DNA of 64,000 nucleotides from Thuidium tamariscinum (GCA_947034885.2 OX344752.2:17236001-17300000), one strand, 5' to 3'. Shown: positions 1 to 12,590, numbered from the stretch's first letter. Translations and numbers: made by a program. Notes: generated by a model not told the origin, from the sequence alone.

Positions 1-214
1 TTTTTGAAATCTATATGTATTGTAGATGACTAAAATCTATATTTGTCCAAAATGTTTTAGATCGCACAATTTGAAATCTAAATCTATCATGGATTTTGGA
101 AATCTATATATACCCTCAATGTCTAAAAATCTATACCTATCCTAGATGTCAATTTTCAGTTCAAATTGTGCAATTTGAAAAATGGCATTTAGAATACCAC
201 CATTTTAATGAAAT
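1..214. repeat. End of an AT-rich inverted-repeat element (family 1)
   Basis: The stretch holds several imperfect repeats of an 'AAATCTATA...GATG' motif and ends in a segment of the form 'ATACCACCATTTTAATGAAA'. The same internal motifs and the same end occur at about 24520-24708, where the matching opposite end is also visible at about 23697. This is therefore one end of the same non-coding family, cut by the window edge. No coding sequence was seen. Confidence 0.55.
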
Positions 215-418
215 TTGCCAATTAATATTGGGCTAGAGTCTCAGAATGTCCATTTTGTCTCAATTTAACAAATATGACCATCTTTGTAAAAATTGAGATT
301 TGCTAATTTTGTAAACAAAAATCCCCTCCCCCTCTCCAACATTGTTGATCTTTAATAAGAAATAATATAGATACAAATACTTTAGGATAGAGATACTTTG
401 AGATATGAATACATGGAT

Positions 419-1127
419 GATTGCAAGAAACACTTGTCTTATTTTTTATCCCCTTAGCCTTGGACAAGTGGTTTTTTACTCATAACTTTTGTGTCATTTT
501 TTCATTTCATACAAAACTTGAAATGAAGATACATATATTAGTTATAGAATTTTTTTAAAAATTGAAATTTAAAAAAAATAATTTTACTATTTTTAAATAG
601 CCCCTGATTGGATGTCTACCTTCCCTATTTTAGGGGTTCATAGTCCTATTTTTGACCCAAAAATGAAAATTCTAAGCTCAAAATTGACATGTAAGGACTT
701 ACACTAAAGTTAGGTAAGACCATGAAGAGATTTTCTAAAATAGTAAACTACCCAACTTCCACATGTGCTCAAAGTGCACTACTTTTGCACACATGTAGAG
801 AATACAATTAATTTTTTTCAAAGATGAAAATGGTTGAAAAAAAGCATCTTGAGGTAAGGAAAAAAAATATATTATTTTTTTGAATTTTTTTTGAATTAAA
901 AAAAAATCAAACATCAAAGTGTCTATTTTCATTGTATTTTCCATTGTGCTTTTTGTGTGCATAACTTTTAGAGTTAAAATTTCTTAGGTCTAAATTTTAA
1001 GAGACCAAATATTCTCATTGCTCTTCAAATTATCCATACTTTATTTTATTAAAAAAAATTATCCCCAAAGTCACACAACTCATTGAAATAGGCCATTACG
1101 AGACAAAAACGTAAATATTTCTTACAA
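419..1127. mobile_element. ~710-bp MITE-like element, family 2, copy 1
   Basis: The left end reads GATTGCAAGAAACACTTGTC and the right end is a decayed inverse (ATATTTCTTACAATGA). Two other copies lie at about 16112-16832 (opposite orientation) and 23774-24489, with matching ends and interiors, for example the shared 'GATTGGATGTC' and 'TTTTTGACCCAAAAATG' segments. There is no coding capacity, so it is a non-autonomous TIR element. The superfamily is unknown because no clear target duplication is visible. Confidence 0.65.
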
Positions 1128-1261
1128 TGACCCACATATATAGATAATAAATATATGTAAAAATGGCATTAACTGATATTGATTGCTCACCAAATTGAAG
1201 GGTAAGGTAAATTAACCAAGGGTGGGGTGAATTAACCAAGCCCGTTAGAGAGGGGCAGGGA

Positions 1262-1480
1262 GAACTGACCCCTCGCTCGGCCACTTGGGTAAAACGCTGT
1301 AATTTTTTATTTTTCACACAAATTTTTTTTGCAAATTTTGAATTCATATTTGCGATCAGAGACTGCAAATTAGCTAGGGGGTGATGAAAGTAGGGGAGAT
1401 CACGGCCCAAACTAGGGGGCTTTTTGTTTTGATTGCACCTGTGGTAAAACATGGTAAGGCCAAGCGAGGGGGCCAATCCA
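1262..1480. mobile_element. Short MITE with 'GACCCCTCGCTCGGCC'-type TIRs, copy 1
   Basis: About 20-bp imperfect terminal inverted repeats bound a non-coding core: 'TGACCCCTCGCTCGGCC' on the left and 'GGCCAAGCGAGGGGGCC' on the right. A second copy with the same core order lies at about 47702-47893. Outside the ends is an imperfect ~20-bp direct repeat ('CGTTAGAGAGGGGCAGGG' near 1242 and its relative near 1487), which may be a long target duplication or an older flanking repeat. Confidence 0.5.
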
Positions 1481-2362
1481 CCTAGATCGTTAGAGAGGGC
1501 ATGGGAGGAATATAATTAAAAAATCATTTGAAACTAATTGTTGAAAACCTTTGTCTCACTATCCACTCCAAAGTGTGGACATCACAAAACTTGGCATTTG
1601 AAAGCAATTCCAATGACTGGAAAATTTGAAAATTGTTTTCCAATTCAGCATGGAAGTCCGCCCCAAGTGGGTAACAGATCACAACCCTGGTTATCGCGGA
1701 ATAGTAATACGATTTGTGATCAATTAAGAAACTACATTTGGCAAAGAGATTCCAGCAAATGATGAATACTTGAAATGCTGGAGGAATATTTTAGAAAATA
1801 CTTGCAAGAGTGAGAGCTGACAGGGACGGAGCAATTTCGTCCGCAAGCGAACCGGATCGAAATCCAGAGGCATTTCTAGCGAACCATTTGCAATTGTCGA
1901 CAGATCAAGCCTCACGTCGGTCGGGATCGACAGCAATCGTGATGGAGCTCGCCGCCGGGGATTCCAGGATCGACGATCATACAAACCTACTTGGATCGTA
2001 TATCCACACCACTCAGTCCCCCATGCCAGTCAGCAATTCAACACCCACTCTCTATTTCATTTTACGTCCTTCTTCTTTTCTTGTGGGTTTACAGTGCCAT
2101 TCATTTTAATGTCATGGGATTGTGCCAGATAATGAACCGAAATTGGCGTTACTTCCCCTCGATCAAGTTCTCGAGAGGATTTGCTCTGATACCAGAGTCT
2201 TGAGATTCATCCGGCGTGCATGCCACCGACCTCAGCAAACCTCGCGCCTTAACGAACTCCAGACGACCAACTCGCGAGGCTGCCAATCTCGGCACGACCT
2301 CGGTCGTTGTTTGCTTGCTATGGAGCTTCAATCGTCTCGGTGGTTTGTCCAAATTGCAGGAC

Positions 2363-2370
2363 TGATATAA
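2363..2370 (+). promoter_or_regulatory. Candidate TATA box of the SCPL gene
   Basis: A 'GATATAAAAC' segment lies about 125 bp before the ATG at 2491, a usual distance for a plant TATA box plus a short leader. It is the best TATA-like match upstream in the right orientation. It rests on position and sequence only. Confidence 0.3.
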
Positions 2371-2490
2371 AACTGCTCTCGGAGGATCCCAGGAATCATA
2401 ATTTGAATAACTATTTTGCAGCAGTTAGCGCTGTAGAGTTCCTCGGTTTCCCAGTTTCCCCAATTCGCATTTGTAGCAAGTGGAGTCACG

Positions 2491-5400
2491 ATGACGAAGC
2501 TATTCCAGGTCTTGGATGTATACCTGTGCCTGGTTGCGGGGACTTGGTTCGGAGCGGGAGCGCAGAGCCAGGCCGATGCAGACAAAGTCGTGGCATTGCC
2601 TGGGCAACCTGCCGTGGGATTCAACTTGTACGCGGGCCGGGGAATGTGAATGTGAGTGCAGGACGGGAGCTGTTTTACGTGTTTGCGCAATGCTCCAACG
2701 ATACCGCGGGCGACAAACCTTTGGTGATCTGGTTCAACGGAGGTAAGGCCGTCGTAACAAGGCTTGCTCACCACCTCTTCACATCCGCAAGTAACCTGCT
2801 TTTCTTGGCCACAGTTCTTGCTCTCAGTATTAGTTTTCAATTTAAAAAGAAAATTCTTGGCATCATTTAATTTGATGGACTGAAAAAGGTACTACGTACT
2901 AATTTCAGTACCAATTGCGTGTTTCCTTTGCGTACAGGCCCTGGGTGTTCTCTCGCCTCTGGATTTGCACGCGAGAATGGACCGTTCCAAATCTTGCCAG
3001 GCGGCACTGGCCTCACTGTCAACAAATTCGCGTGGAACCAAGGTGAGAAGCTAGAATCCTGAAATAATTCACCTACAGTTTTGTTGAAGACATTCATAGT
3101 TGTATAATGAATTCTTCTGCCATGACCCTAAATGAGGCCCTGATCAGTTTCTGAAGAATAATCGAATAGAGACCTTCCTATGTACGTTAACGACATTTCT
3201 TGCATACCAATTATGCAAACAGAAACCACCTTAGGAACCAATATATAACTTAGCTCCTAGTACTCTGTGTTTGTTATTGCTTGTTTTCCGGATCATAATC
3301 ATTTGAAATATGATCTAAATCATCGAATTCTAGATTAATTAAGTGGATTATTTGGTTGGTGCACACTCACAGAGGTGAGCATGATATGGCTGGAATCGCC
3401 AACTGGGGTGGGGTTTTCTTTCTCGTGGCTGAATGCGACGGAGAACGCAGTCGGCGGGGACAAGCGCACAGGTAGCTCACCTCTGTCAATTCAATACTTC
3501 ACTCCCTTTTTTCCCAATCGTACACATGTTTCACATTTTATGCTCCACAGTTAACACAGACATGCTACCTATCATTAGGTTACTAGTTGGTGCTCTTTTG
3601 GACCCTGAGCTGCGTAAATTAGGGTTGTTATATACAGAGTCCAGTCCTAAAAAGATGCGACTCTGGTCTCTACTTTAGCCTGGTGATCTTTATAATTCGA
3701 GATCGTAAATCACAAACAAAACTGAGCAGGTTTGTGACAAGGCCAAATTGGCTGAGAGGTCGCGCATGCAATTCCACTTAGGTCTCATGAAAAACTTACG
3801 TGAAAGAAATCCCAACTGCTTGAGATTCTTGACATTTAATTTTACTAGATGCACAAGGTCCTTTTCACTTCGGATAGGAGTTCGTCACCGTCCATTTATC
3901 ATTGAATGCTGGATCCGCACAGCAGGTCGTGTATATACATTTCACTTGATCTCCGAATCTAATTTCCCTGTCAAATCATGGCACTGAATCTGCAGCTGAG
4001 GATGCATACGATTTTCTGGTGGGTTGGTTGGCTCGCTTCCCTCAGTACCAAGGCTGAGATTTCTACATCACGGGCGAAAGCTACGCAGGTAAGCCATTCT
4101 GATCAGTCGCTAATTTGTCACCACGGAATACGAACACCGGTTGGATTGTAGAAAATTCTAATTTCCGTAGAGTGGCTCCCGGTGACTCCAATTCTTGAAT
4201 TTGAGGGCTAATTTGCAACTATGTGGGGTGAGAATTTTGAAAATTTTAGGAATTGATTGAAACTGACTTCACGACATGGCCATTTCCCAGAAGCGAAATC
4301 TATAACAGTCGTAGTTTCTAGATCTTTGTACAATTGAATGTCACAGAACTTTTGGCACTCTTGATGACTCCAATTTATCGAAATCGACGTTGAAAAAGGG
4401 TTTCAACAGTTCCATCTTCCGCGTTGATTTGAATTAACATGCGCTTCACCTGATGACGTACAGGGCATTATGTTCCTCAACTGGCCCAGTTGATTGTGGA
4501 GCAAAACAAACTCCCCGGCTTGAAAATCAACCTCAAGGGTTACATGGTCAGTAGTACAACAATTCCAAGCTTAACAAGTAGTACATTCAAAGAAATGCGT
4601 CCCGAACTCGATCCAGATCCGAGATTCCGGACTTGGAATGTGCAAATTTCTTAAATTTCTTAAATTTCTTCACTATTTCGAGGACCAAATTTGTGCACTG
4701 CAATGTTAATTTTGTCGACTAGTATGGCCATGAGACCTGCGCACTAAACCCGGTTCTTGATGACTCATTTTCAATCAGGTCGGCAACCCTGACATCGACT
4801 TCGTTTTGGACTACACTGGCGACCTGGACTATTACCACTTCCATGCCATGATCTGCACCGAAACCTACAATGGCATGAAGAAGAACTGCAACTTTTCGGA
4901 CTGCTGCTCGCCGAAATGCAACGAGCTGTTCGTGACAATGTATCAAGAGATTGGGGACATCGACTACTACAGCATCTACACGGACAGATGCGTTCACCCC
5001 AACAAGACACTCCAGCTCACGCAACCCCAAAAGACTAACCCACCGGTGAGTACTTCGGCACGCACGTACTTGGTAATTATATTGTTATGAGGATGGAAAT
5101 TGAAACTGAAACAACTACAACAATTTGGTGTTTACGGCGAGGTAGGCCCACGTAGAATAGAGCGGATGTTGAAACATAATTATACCCATCTTCAGTTACA
5201 ATCTCATGCTTCTTGGTGCTACTTTTGCAGATTTATTAAATAATTAAACCTTCTCCATTTTCTTTTGTTCGCTAATTTTGCAAATTTTTTAAATAATTAA
5301 AAAAACCCTCTCCATTTTCTTTTGTTTCTCAAAACATCAATTGTCCAATTGGGGTCAGAATCTTATGGTTTCACAACTATGAAGTAGCCATATCATCTAT

Positions 5401-6922
5401 GGTTGGAATCTTCCATTCTTCACAATCACAGAGTCTTGCTGCTACTCTGTGTGAGCTCTACCCAGTCCCAAACATGAAATAAGCTACTAAATCTCTTGAA
5501 GCCGCACTGCAAGAGGAACAAATCTAATTTTAGTGTAGATGCTTGTTCTGATCACCATCAAATAGTTTCCATGCCACTAATACTTTAGGCAAATGTGTAC
5601 ACTACTGTAATTGTGGTTTCCAGATGATGCAACGATTTCGAGGAGGGTACGATCCGTGTGCGGAGGACAATGCTGAGATTTACTTCAACAGACCAGATGT
5701 GCAGCTTGCATTGCACGCCAACATGAGTGTAGCATCCCCTACAAGTGGACGATGTGCAGGTGCATCCAAATTTTCATGTTTCCTAGATTGGGTCATGCTG
5801 CTCGGAGTCTCTTCCAGGCTTTTGTAATCAAGAAATTGATGCCATTCAATTTGAAAAGGCATTTAGAGTATTTGAAAATGTCTGTCTGTAACACCTTTAG
5901 GAATGAAATTGTTTGATTTCGCAGTCAAGTGCTTTACCAGAACTGGACGGACGCTCCGATGAGCTTGATCCCAACCTACCATGACCTGATCGCGGCTGAC
6001 CTCAAGATTTGGGCTTACAGGTGCTTTCTCAAACCATGTCCCCAGTTTGGGTATTCGTAGGCTGTACATCTCGAAATGAGTATCTACTTCTTTTTTTAAA
6101 TTTCAAACTTTTAGGAAACTTTAAAAATACATCTCTTGTTTTAGTTGTACACTTCAACGTGCATTCACAATCCCCGTCTTGTAAATTGCACATAGGAAGG
6201 ACATTTAGTTTTGGAATTCTGTGAAGGGTACTGATAAATTATTGAGGACCTGTGATGTGATTGCAGTGGGGATGCAGACAGTGTTGTGTCGGTGACTTCC
6301 ACCAGATTAGGAATTGAAGCCATGAAGTTGCCTGTTGTGAGCCCATGGTCTGCGTGGTATGATGGGCAACAGGTACGTCATCAACAGATTTACTTTTGCT
6401 TTGAATCCACTAAACAGGGGCATCAAGAGTTGCAACGTTTATAAGCCACAAAGAATGTGTTGTTTGGATGCCATATGCAAAAGTTTTAAGATTTCGTAGA
6501 TGTTCTACACTAGCTTCTTTGCAAGTTGATACGTATTGATGAAGGGCATGAACCAAGGCATGAATAATCATCTAACCAAGTGACACTTGTATGACTTGGC
6601 AATTTTGGATCTATAACATTAGACATGTAATATTGGTATAGACCAATCTTGTACTTAGAATTGTACTTGTAATCAAAATTGTTCCATTTGTACACTAAAA
6701 ATCAAAATATGTTTTAAATTGATTTGGGGATTGTATATGTAGGTGGGTGGACGAGTGGTGGTTTATGACGGATTTACTTTTGTGGCTGTACGTGGTGCTT
6801 GTCATCAAGTCCCTCAATTATATCTTGGTTGTTTCTTACAACTCCTCAAGGCCTTCATTATTGGGGGAGTCTCTTCCAGGGACTACTTTCTAGTTTGGAT
6901 TCTATACTTGACTCCAATTTAA
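2491..6922 (+). pseudogene. Serine carboxypeptidase-like gene, 10 exons, three inactivating lesions
   Basis: Exons read 2491-2742, 2938-3042, 3373-3471, 3996-4088, 4464-4546, 4779-5045, 5624-5759, 5925-6020, 6267-6372 and 6743-6922. All junctions are GT/AG and phase-consistent. The product would be about 472 residues, normal for family S10 (type II-like). It has a hydrophobic signal peptide, the DKVVALPGQP start, NGGPGCS (oxyanion region, split by intron 1), LESPTGVGFS, GESYAG (nucleophile Ser at 4079), YDPC, SGDADS (catalytic Asp at 6277) and GACHQVP (catalytic His at 6803). Lesions: a 1-bp deletion near 2636 (frame lost after LYAG), TGA at 4055-4057 where the family normally has Arg or His before DFYI (a CGA-to-TGA change fits), and a 1-bp deletion near 5732 just before IPYKW. 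Family members are secreted or vacuolar peptidases or acyltransferases. A sequencing artefact cannot be excluded for the indels. Confidence 0.88.
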
Positions 6923-7543
6923 TCCATAAAAGAACCAAGGGTAACTTTCCTTACATAAGGTGTCCACAAAGCAACTTGGTCACAAAATAGACAATCATCA
7001 AGGTGGCCTTCATTTCTAAAGAGCCTCTTCTAGATAAAAATGACTTTCTTTATATAGATGCAAAGTAGGTTACCTACAAATACACAATCATCAAGATGTG
7101 AAATCACAACATACATTCATTGGTGTAAGTATTATCTCTCTCAATGAGATCTTAAATTAGTTTGATGAGTTCTACAATGAAACACAATTAAACAAAGAAT
7201 AAATTTGAAGAGTCAAAGAGATTATTTTGCATAATTATATGCCAAGTAATTTCATTGAATTTTAGATATTTATAATTGTATTTGTTGGTTGAATAAAACA
7301 CTTACATCTTCCAATCTTTGTTTGAATATTTATGTGTATCCACTTTAGTAGGTCAAAGGGCTCATATTAAGTAAAACAATTATCAATGGATTATAGTGTC
7401 TGTTTGACCAACAAACAAGACAATGACTATAGAATATATTACATTGAAGCATAAAGTTAAGCATTTTTGAAGTTTAAAGAAATATTCTCAAAAAAATTGA
7501 AAATAGTTTTTAAGAAAATTAAGAAATTGTTGACAAGGTCTTG
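6923..7543. other. AT-rich non-coding DNA downstream of the SCPL gene
   Basis: No open frame with recognisable protein features and no inverted repeats were seen. The first few hundred bases would hold the 3' UTR of the SCPL gene. Confidence 0.4.
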
Positions 7544-7689
7544 AGGTTCATGTGAAAAGTTGAAGTCAAAATCAAGAAAAACATAACTTAATAGTATGAA
7601 TAAAATCCTTTTGAAGAGGTTCATGTGAAAAGTTGAAGTCAAAATCAAGAAAAACATAACTTAATAGTATGAATAAAATCCTTTTGAAG
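7544..7689. repeat. Tandem duplication, 2 x 73 bp
   Basis: The segment beginning AGGTTCATGTGAAAAGTTGA at 7544 is repeated head-to-tail from 7617 with almost no differences, so the duplication is recent. It is non-coding. Confidence 0.85.
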
Positions 7690-8632
7690 AATGAAATTTG
7701 AAAGAATGTTGTATCAAATCAATCATAACACTATTGAATTATCTTCTTGCCATGCCTTAGAAGGAGCTATTCAATCCCTATAATATATAAATATTGCATC
7801 CTTGAGATTTCAAAATTTTGGTTCTTGTATGGACTCCATTCTTTGTCCAAAACCAATTGATTGTAAGCCTATTCCCCTCATCATATTCCCTTCATCATTC
7901 CAAAAGTAGTTTTTTGCAAAATGATGGTCTACTTCTTCACTCAACAAACATTTGCTAATTCAAATCTATCTATTCTGCCAATGTGGCCTGTCAAAATTGT
8001 TCTGTAGTAAAATTAACTACTCTCACAATTGCCATTAAACTACCGTCTCCATCAATTTCTTCACAAAAGGCATGAATTAGTGCGCCCCTACACTTAGAGC
8101 CGATGGAGATGGAAGAACGCCTTCTGAAACAAACACAAAACAAAACAGAGCACCAATTTAAAGAAAATGGGAATGAAAGTACACCTTTGTCAATTCTGTG
8201 TTCCGCCCTAGTTATGTCCACTAGTTTCCCAAGATGCATTCTTCATTATCAAATCACTCATCACTACATCAACTCCCTTAATGAAACATCTCCATATGGC
8301 CATATTGTTTCAATTGTCCAATGTGATTTCAACAAAGAGTTTGCACTAATTCCAAGATTGTAGCCCCTCTATTAAGATTTTATGATTAAAAGTAGGAAAC
8401 GCAAATCTAGAGCCAGGTTGTGGAAATCGTACACCCTTTGCAACTTCCGCAACTCAAGATATACTATTATCCACAATCATGCCCTAGACTTCACCACGAA
8501 CAATTTTCCACACCAACCAGGCTCAAGATTTGCGTCACCACGTCCAATTTCCCACCAAAACACAAACCCTAGATCAGCGTAACGACGAAGAGCGACGCAA
8601 TCCAGAATTGACCAACCGATGTAAGCAAATCT
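7690..8632. other. Intergenic DNA, no clear feature
   Basis: AT-rich up to about 8400, then GC rises toward the possible gene at 8.6-9.0 kb. No repeats or recognisable coding frames were seen. Confidence 0.3.
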
Positions 8633-8950
8633 CTAGCTAACAAAAGTGGCAACACAGGCGACAGTGAAAGCGAACAAACCTATATCTCGGAAATCTCCAC
8701 TTGCGAACAACTCTGCCAAGCTGGGCGCGGACAGACTTGGCAAGATGAGCGACGACGCCGACACCAATCCCAGTCGTTGTCGTCTTCTCCGTCCATTCTC
8801 TGCTACCGCTGCATCTTCCGCCTCAGTAACGTTCCTGTTCTCACTCAGTGGCGGGTGGTAAAAGGAGCGTCCTGTTTCAGGGTAGCGCCCGTAGAATCGG
8901 AACGCAATGATAAAACCCAAATCCGCCACTTCTTTCAACACCTGCGCCAT
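8633..8950 (-). CDS. Possible small protein or first exon, function unknown
   Basis: On the minus strand an ATG in good plant context (GCG ATG GCG) at 8950 opens a 105-codon frame ending at 8633. The product starts MAQVLKEVADLGFIIAF, has an acidic and basic middle (EDAAVAENGRRRRQR) and ends in a hydrophobic stretch (DIGLFAFTVACVATFVS), which could be a tail anchor or the start of a membrane segment continued by splicing. Base composition is clearly more GC-rich than its surroundings, as for the SCPL exons. I do not recognise a family. It could be a real exon, a gene fragment or chance. Plus-strand frames here look like shadows. Confidence 0.3.
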   Translation of the reverse strand: MAQVLKEVADLGFIIAFRFYGRYPETGRSFYHPPLSENRNVTEAEDAAVAENGRRRRQRLGLVSASSLILPSLSAPSLAELFASGDFRDIGLFAFTVACVATFVS

Positions 8951-9660
8951 CGCTACAACTACTTCCGCTCCCCAATTGCAACTTCCCGCTTGCAACTCGG
9001 CCTTGCTCCAATCCAATGGCAGGAAATCGTGAGTCCTCCCCGCTCGCAGTCGACGTGAGGTCGAATTGTGAATTGTGGGTTTGTTGTGGAAGAGGAATGC
9101 AGCTCGATGGGTTGGAGCTGTGAAGGGGATCTGATAAACATCCAGAATGAAATCGAAGTGAGCGCTTGCTGGGTTTGGGGGCTGAACTCCCGGTTGCGTT
9201 GTTCAAGAGAAATTGGTCAAGCAAAATGTCTGTGGACTGTGGTTGATCCTTATAAGGAGGTGAAAAGAGCACGAGTTTCGCCTGGCAGGAGTCGAGTCGA
9301 CAACGCGGAGCGTGGACCTGGACCACGGTTTTGAACGTGAACTGCAGACCGTCTTGGTCAAGGGCGGGCCCGTCCCGGCACTCGTGGCCGCATGTGGGGG
9401 TAATAAGTTATGGAAGCTGCGTTCGCTCTTCGTTTTTCGCAGTCCAGCACCTCCACACTTCATACATTACACGGATTTCTATTGATATTAGGGACTTGTT
9501 GGTTGCAGACCAGTCCTTCTGCTTGATTTTAGAGGGTGTGCCAAGTAAAACCCCTGCTCTGGGGTCCGGACTCGGAAGAAATGGAGAATGGACGGATTGC
9601 AGAGGAAGAAGCTTTGAATTGACAAAAGTTAAGGTAGAACGACTGTGAGGACCAAATGTG
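8951..9660. other. GC-raised flank, possible promoter and leader of the minus-strand ORF
   Basis: Composition stays higher in GC than the following 10 kb. Several overlapping frames exist on both strands but none has family features. If the frame at 8633-8950 is real, its leader and promoter lie here. Confidence 0.25.
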
Positions 9661-9879
9661 TCCAATAAATGACTTCATTGTTCAATGTAGAAACCAAGAG
9701 TGCACATGTTGATTCAAAAGTTGGACAAAGTTGGTGACTATCTTGGTTGAGGGGGATTGCCTCTATCTAGGACTCAACCCCTAAAGTTCCTTGACAATGT
9801 TTTCACCAAAAACACTTTTAATCCTTAACCATTAAACAATGCGGGGGGGGGGGCACCCAAGAAACCATCTGTTGTAAAA

Positions 9880-10240
9880 CTATGGGAATCGTTGGGATTA
9901 AAAAAATCCAAAAGTGCGCATTTGAAGTCAAAGAACTGTAGAAGATCTTCCTTTTCCACCCCTAATTCCGAGGATGAATGCTTGCAATTCTATCCTGTAC
10001 ATCAAAAGGCCTGCCTATTCATCGACTAGGAAATGGCTCCAACGTCATTTAGGGGTTAAAGAATAAACATTGGTGACTATAAAAAATATCCAAAAACACT
10101 CATTATAAGTCAAAGTATTGTAGAAGATGTCCCCTTTCTACACAAAATTCTAAGGATGACTAGTTGCAATTATGTCCCATGGAAAAAGATTCTCCGTCAA
10201 ACATTTGGCATCCGTGATGATGTTCAAAGGTTAAACTACC
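9880..10240. repeat. Two diverged copies of a dispersed AT-rich repeat
   Basis: Two adjacent segments share the order 'TTGAAGTCAAAG...TGTAGAAGAT...TCC...GAGGATGA...TGCAATT', one from about 9915 and one from about 10100. A third copy lies near 30375-30500. They end near 'TTTAGGGGTTAA', which is also the end of the foldback family at 27272-27962, so they may be internal parts of larger relatives of that family. Confidence 0.45.
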
Positions 10241-10740
10241 TTATCTAATAAAGTACCAAATTTTTGAAAAGAAACATGTATGGACTCTTATAACTATAGG
10301 ATCTTGTAGTATGCTAGTTTGAAAAGATGGAGAAAAAATCTTAGAAATTTTCACTCCACAGATTGTAAGATATTAGCATTTGAATCAACAACATTCTATT
10401 TCCAAACCTACAAAAAGAGGTTAGTTGCATTTCACAAGGTCACATTTGTATGAAAAAATGTCCAAAATGCTACTTCTATTTATTTTTCAAGGCAAGTTAG
10501 CTACAAACTTGATAATTTTGACATAATTTGGATTATTTTATAAGATGTAAAAAATAGGAAATACAAAAAGAGGTGTAAAATGATGCAAATACAAACATGT
10601 TAAGAATTTAGTTCTAGAATTGAAAAATGCCAATGCCAATGGTTGTAATGTTAAATTGAACAATCTACATTCTATTATTTTATTTTATTTTTAAAATATT
10701 GAAAATTGAGTAAAATAAAGGACTTCAAAGTTTTTCTTAA

Positions 10741-11125
10741 AATAGACAATTTATAACTATCTACAAACAAAAACTCCTCATAACTTTCATCTCATTGATG
10801 ATAATGTAATGATTTAAAGCTTTGCACATATATATGAATCTAAAAAATCATTTCCAAATTTTTGTTTCTAAAAAAAATGATTTTCAAAAATTTATCAAAA
10901 TTTCCAAACCAAAGAAAAAAAATTATATATCTTGCAATAATTTTTTAACCATGTAGTGAAAAGTAGTGAAAATTTTTGGGCCCTAAAAAAATCCTAGTCT
11001 CAATGTTTTATGAAATTTTCAAAAGATAAAAAATTAAAAAAACAAAAAAAACAAAAAAAACAAAAACCTCCATTTGAAGTTAGCTATCCAAAATTTCTAT
11101 GCTACCAAAAAATGTAGCTTGTTCC
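10741..11125. repeat. Diverged arm of the foldback family
   Basis: The order of blocks (CTCATAACTTTCATCTCATT, TGTAATGATTTAAAGCTTTGCA, TTTTTTAACCATGTAGTGAA, CTCCATTTGAAGTTAGC) follows the arm of the palindromic element at 27272-27962, but with many changes and gaps. It is non-coding. Confidence 0.5.
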
Positions 11126-12160
11126 TTTACGATTTAACCAAATGGATTCATCTGAATTGGGATCCATACATCATAGTTCAAAACAAAGATACCAATGCAA
11201 TAGAAAGTTCTCTTAGCATAATATTGTCACTTAATCCTTGAAGGACAAAGTCTGTATTCAACACACATAAGAAATCTCTAATAGGTTCGTATAAAGTCAA
11301 TTTTAGTCAAATGTACACAAAAATTTCAGTCAATATGTGAATACATATCTTCTTTATAAATTTTTTTCTCCAATTAGGTATTAGTATCAAAAATCCTATT
11401 TCCTAAAAATTTTAAAGCAATTCATGCAACTTGGGCATCATTAGGGCATCTTTTGCTAAAACCCTCATTAACTTTTGAAATTTGGTATGTATGTAATTAA
11501 TAAAATATGGCATAAAATTGTTCACCAAAAAAACTAGTTTTCAATTCACATTTTTAGAGGAGTCAAACTTTTTGTTTGCTATTGAGGCAATTTTATAAAC
11601 AAAACATTTTCTATTAACTTCAAGCCCTACTATCTTGCAATCTATGGGGTCAAAGTCTTTTGAATTTTTCCCACATATTCTAAATGTTGTCTCTAAATTT
11701 TTACCACTTTAATTTCATATTAAGAAATTTCTTCCTTGTACAAGAACTCTTCAAAAAATGAATTGTGTATTCGTAGTTCATTTAATTTCTTTGCATTATA
11801 AGGTGATAATATGAAATAGAATAAGTTAGAGTTTATATTTCCTTGTAAAATTTTGCATAAGCATACTAAGAGACCCATAGTTGTCACTTGGGTCTTGAAA
11901 TTTTCTTTTTCTCATTTTTAGTCCAATTTATAGTCAAAGATACTAAAAAGAAAGTGTTTACTTCGTGTTTGGCAAAATTTCCTACAAATACAATGTCATA
12001 GTCCTAAAAATCTAGGGAATGCCTTGAAAACCTAAATGCCCAAGGCAAGGGTGCTATTTTATGAACCTATGAGTGTCAGCTAGTGAACCTCTAATTTTGG
12101 TGAAATTTTTAGTGATTTTTAGGATGTGAATCTATTACTGTGCTTAAGGAAGTTAGGATT
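11126..12160. other. AT-rich intergenic DNA, nothing recognised
   Basis: No open frame with protein-like composition and no clear inverted or tandem repeat was found. Long A/T runs dominate. Confidence 0.4.
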
Positions 12161-12169
12161 TTTAAAGCT

Positions 12170-12590
12170 ACTAAGCCCTTTGTGGAATTTCATATTTGTG
12201 ACTTTCAAAACTCTTTTTTTCAAAACCAAAAATTTCAATTTTTTTTCAATTTTTTTTCAGTCTTTTTTTCAATCCATTTTCTATCTTTCAATTTTTTTGC
12301 AACTCCATCACCCTCCAAAATCCCTCTCATTAGGAGGAATCGGCGGCCTCTACAAGGCCATTTTAGGGTTTGTTCCCAAAACTATCCAAGGAATTGCTAG
12401 CTACTGTTAGCCAATAATTACCTAAAAAAGATATTAAATTTTTTTTTGTCTTCAAATATGAAAAAAATTCAAAAATAAAAATTCAAAAAAAATAAAAATG
12501 AATGATGTGGCAGTCTCTTGACTATATAGGATTCCTACAATTTTGCATTCCCACTTGTTTTCTAAAACCAAGCCCCAAGTTTTAGGAACG
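12170..12590. repeat. Dispersed repeat, inverse copy of about 22975-23480
   Basis: The block order (CACCCTCCAAAATCCCTCTC, AAACTATCCAAGGAATTG, GCCAATAATTACC, GATGTGGCAGTCTCTTGA, GGATTCCTACAATTTTGCAT) is found in reverse complement at about 23165-23460. A shorter relative appears at about 45115-45245. The short open frames here are low-complexity and not protein-like. Confidence 0.55.

Noticed and set aside
2328-2870. Long frames on both strands over SCPL exon 1
   Set aside because: They are shadows of the GC-rich exon. The protein motifs fit only the spliced plus-strand model.
12126-12410. Phe/Leu-rich ORFs
   Set aside because: They come from T-runs in an AT-rich repeat that also occurs inverted near 23 kb.
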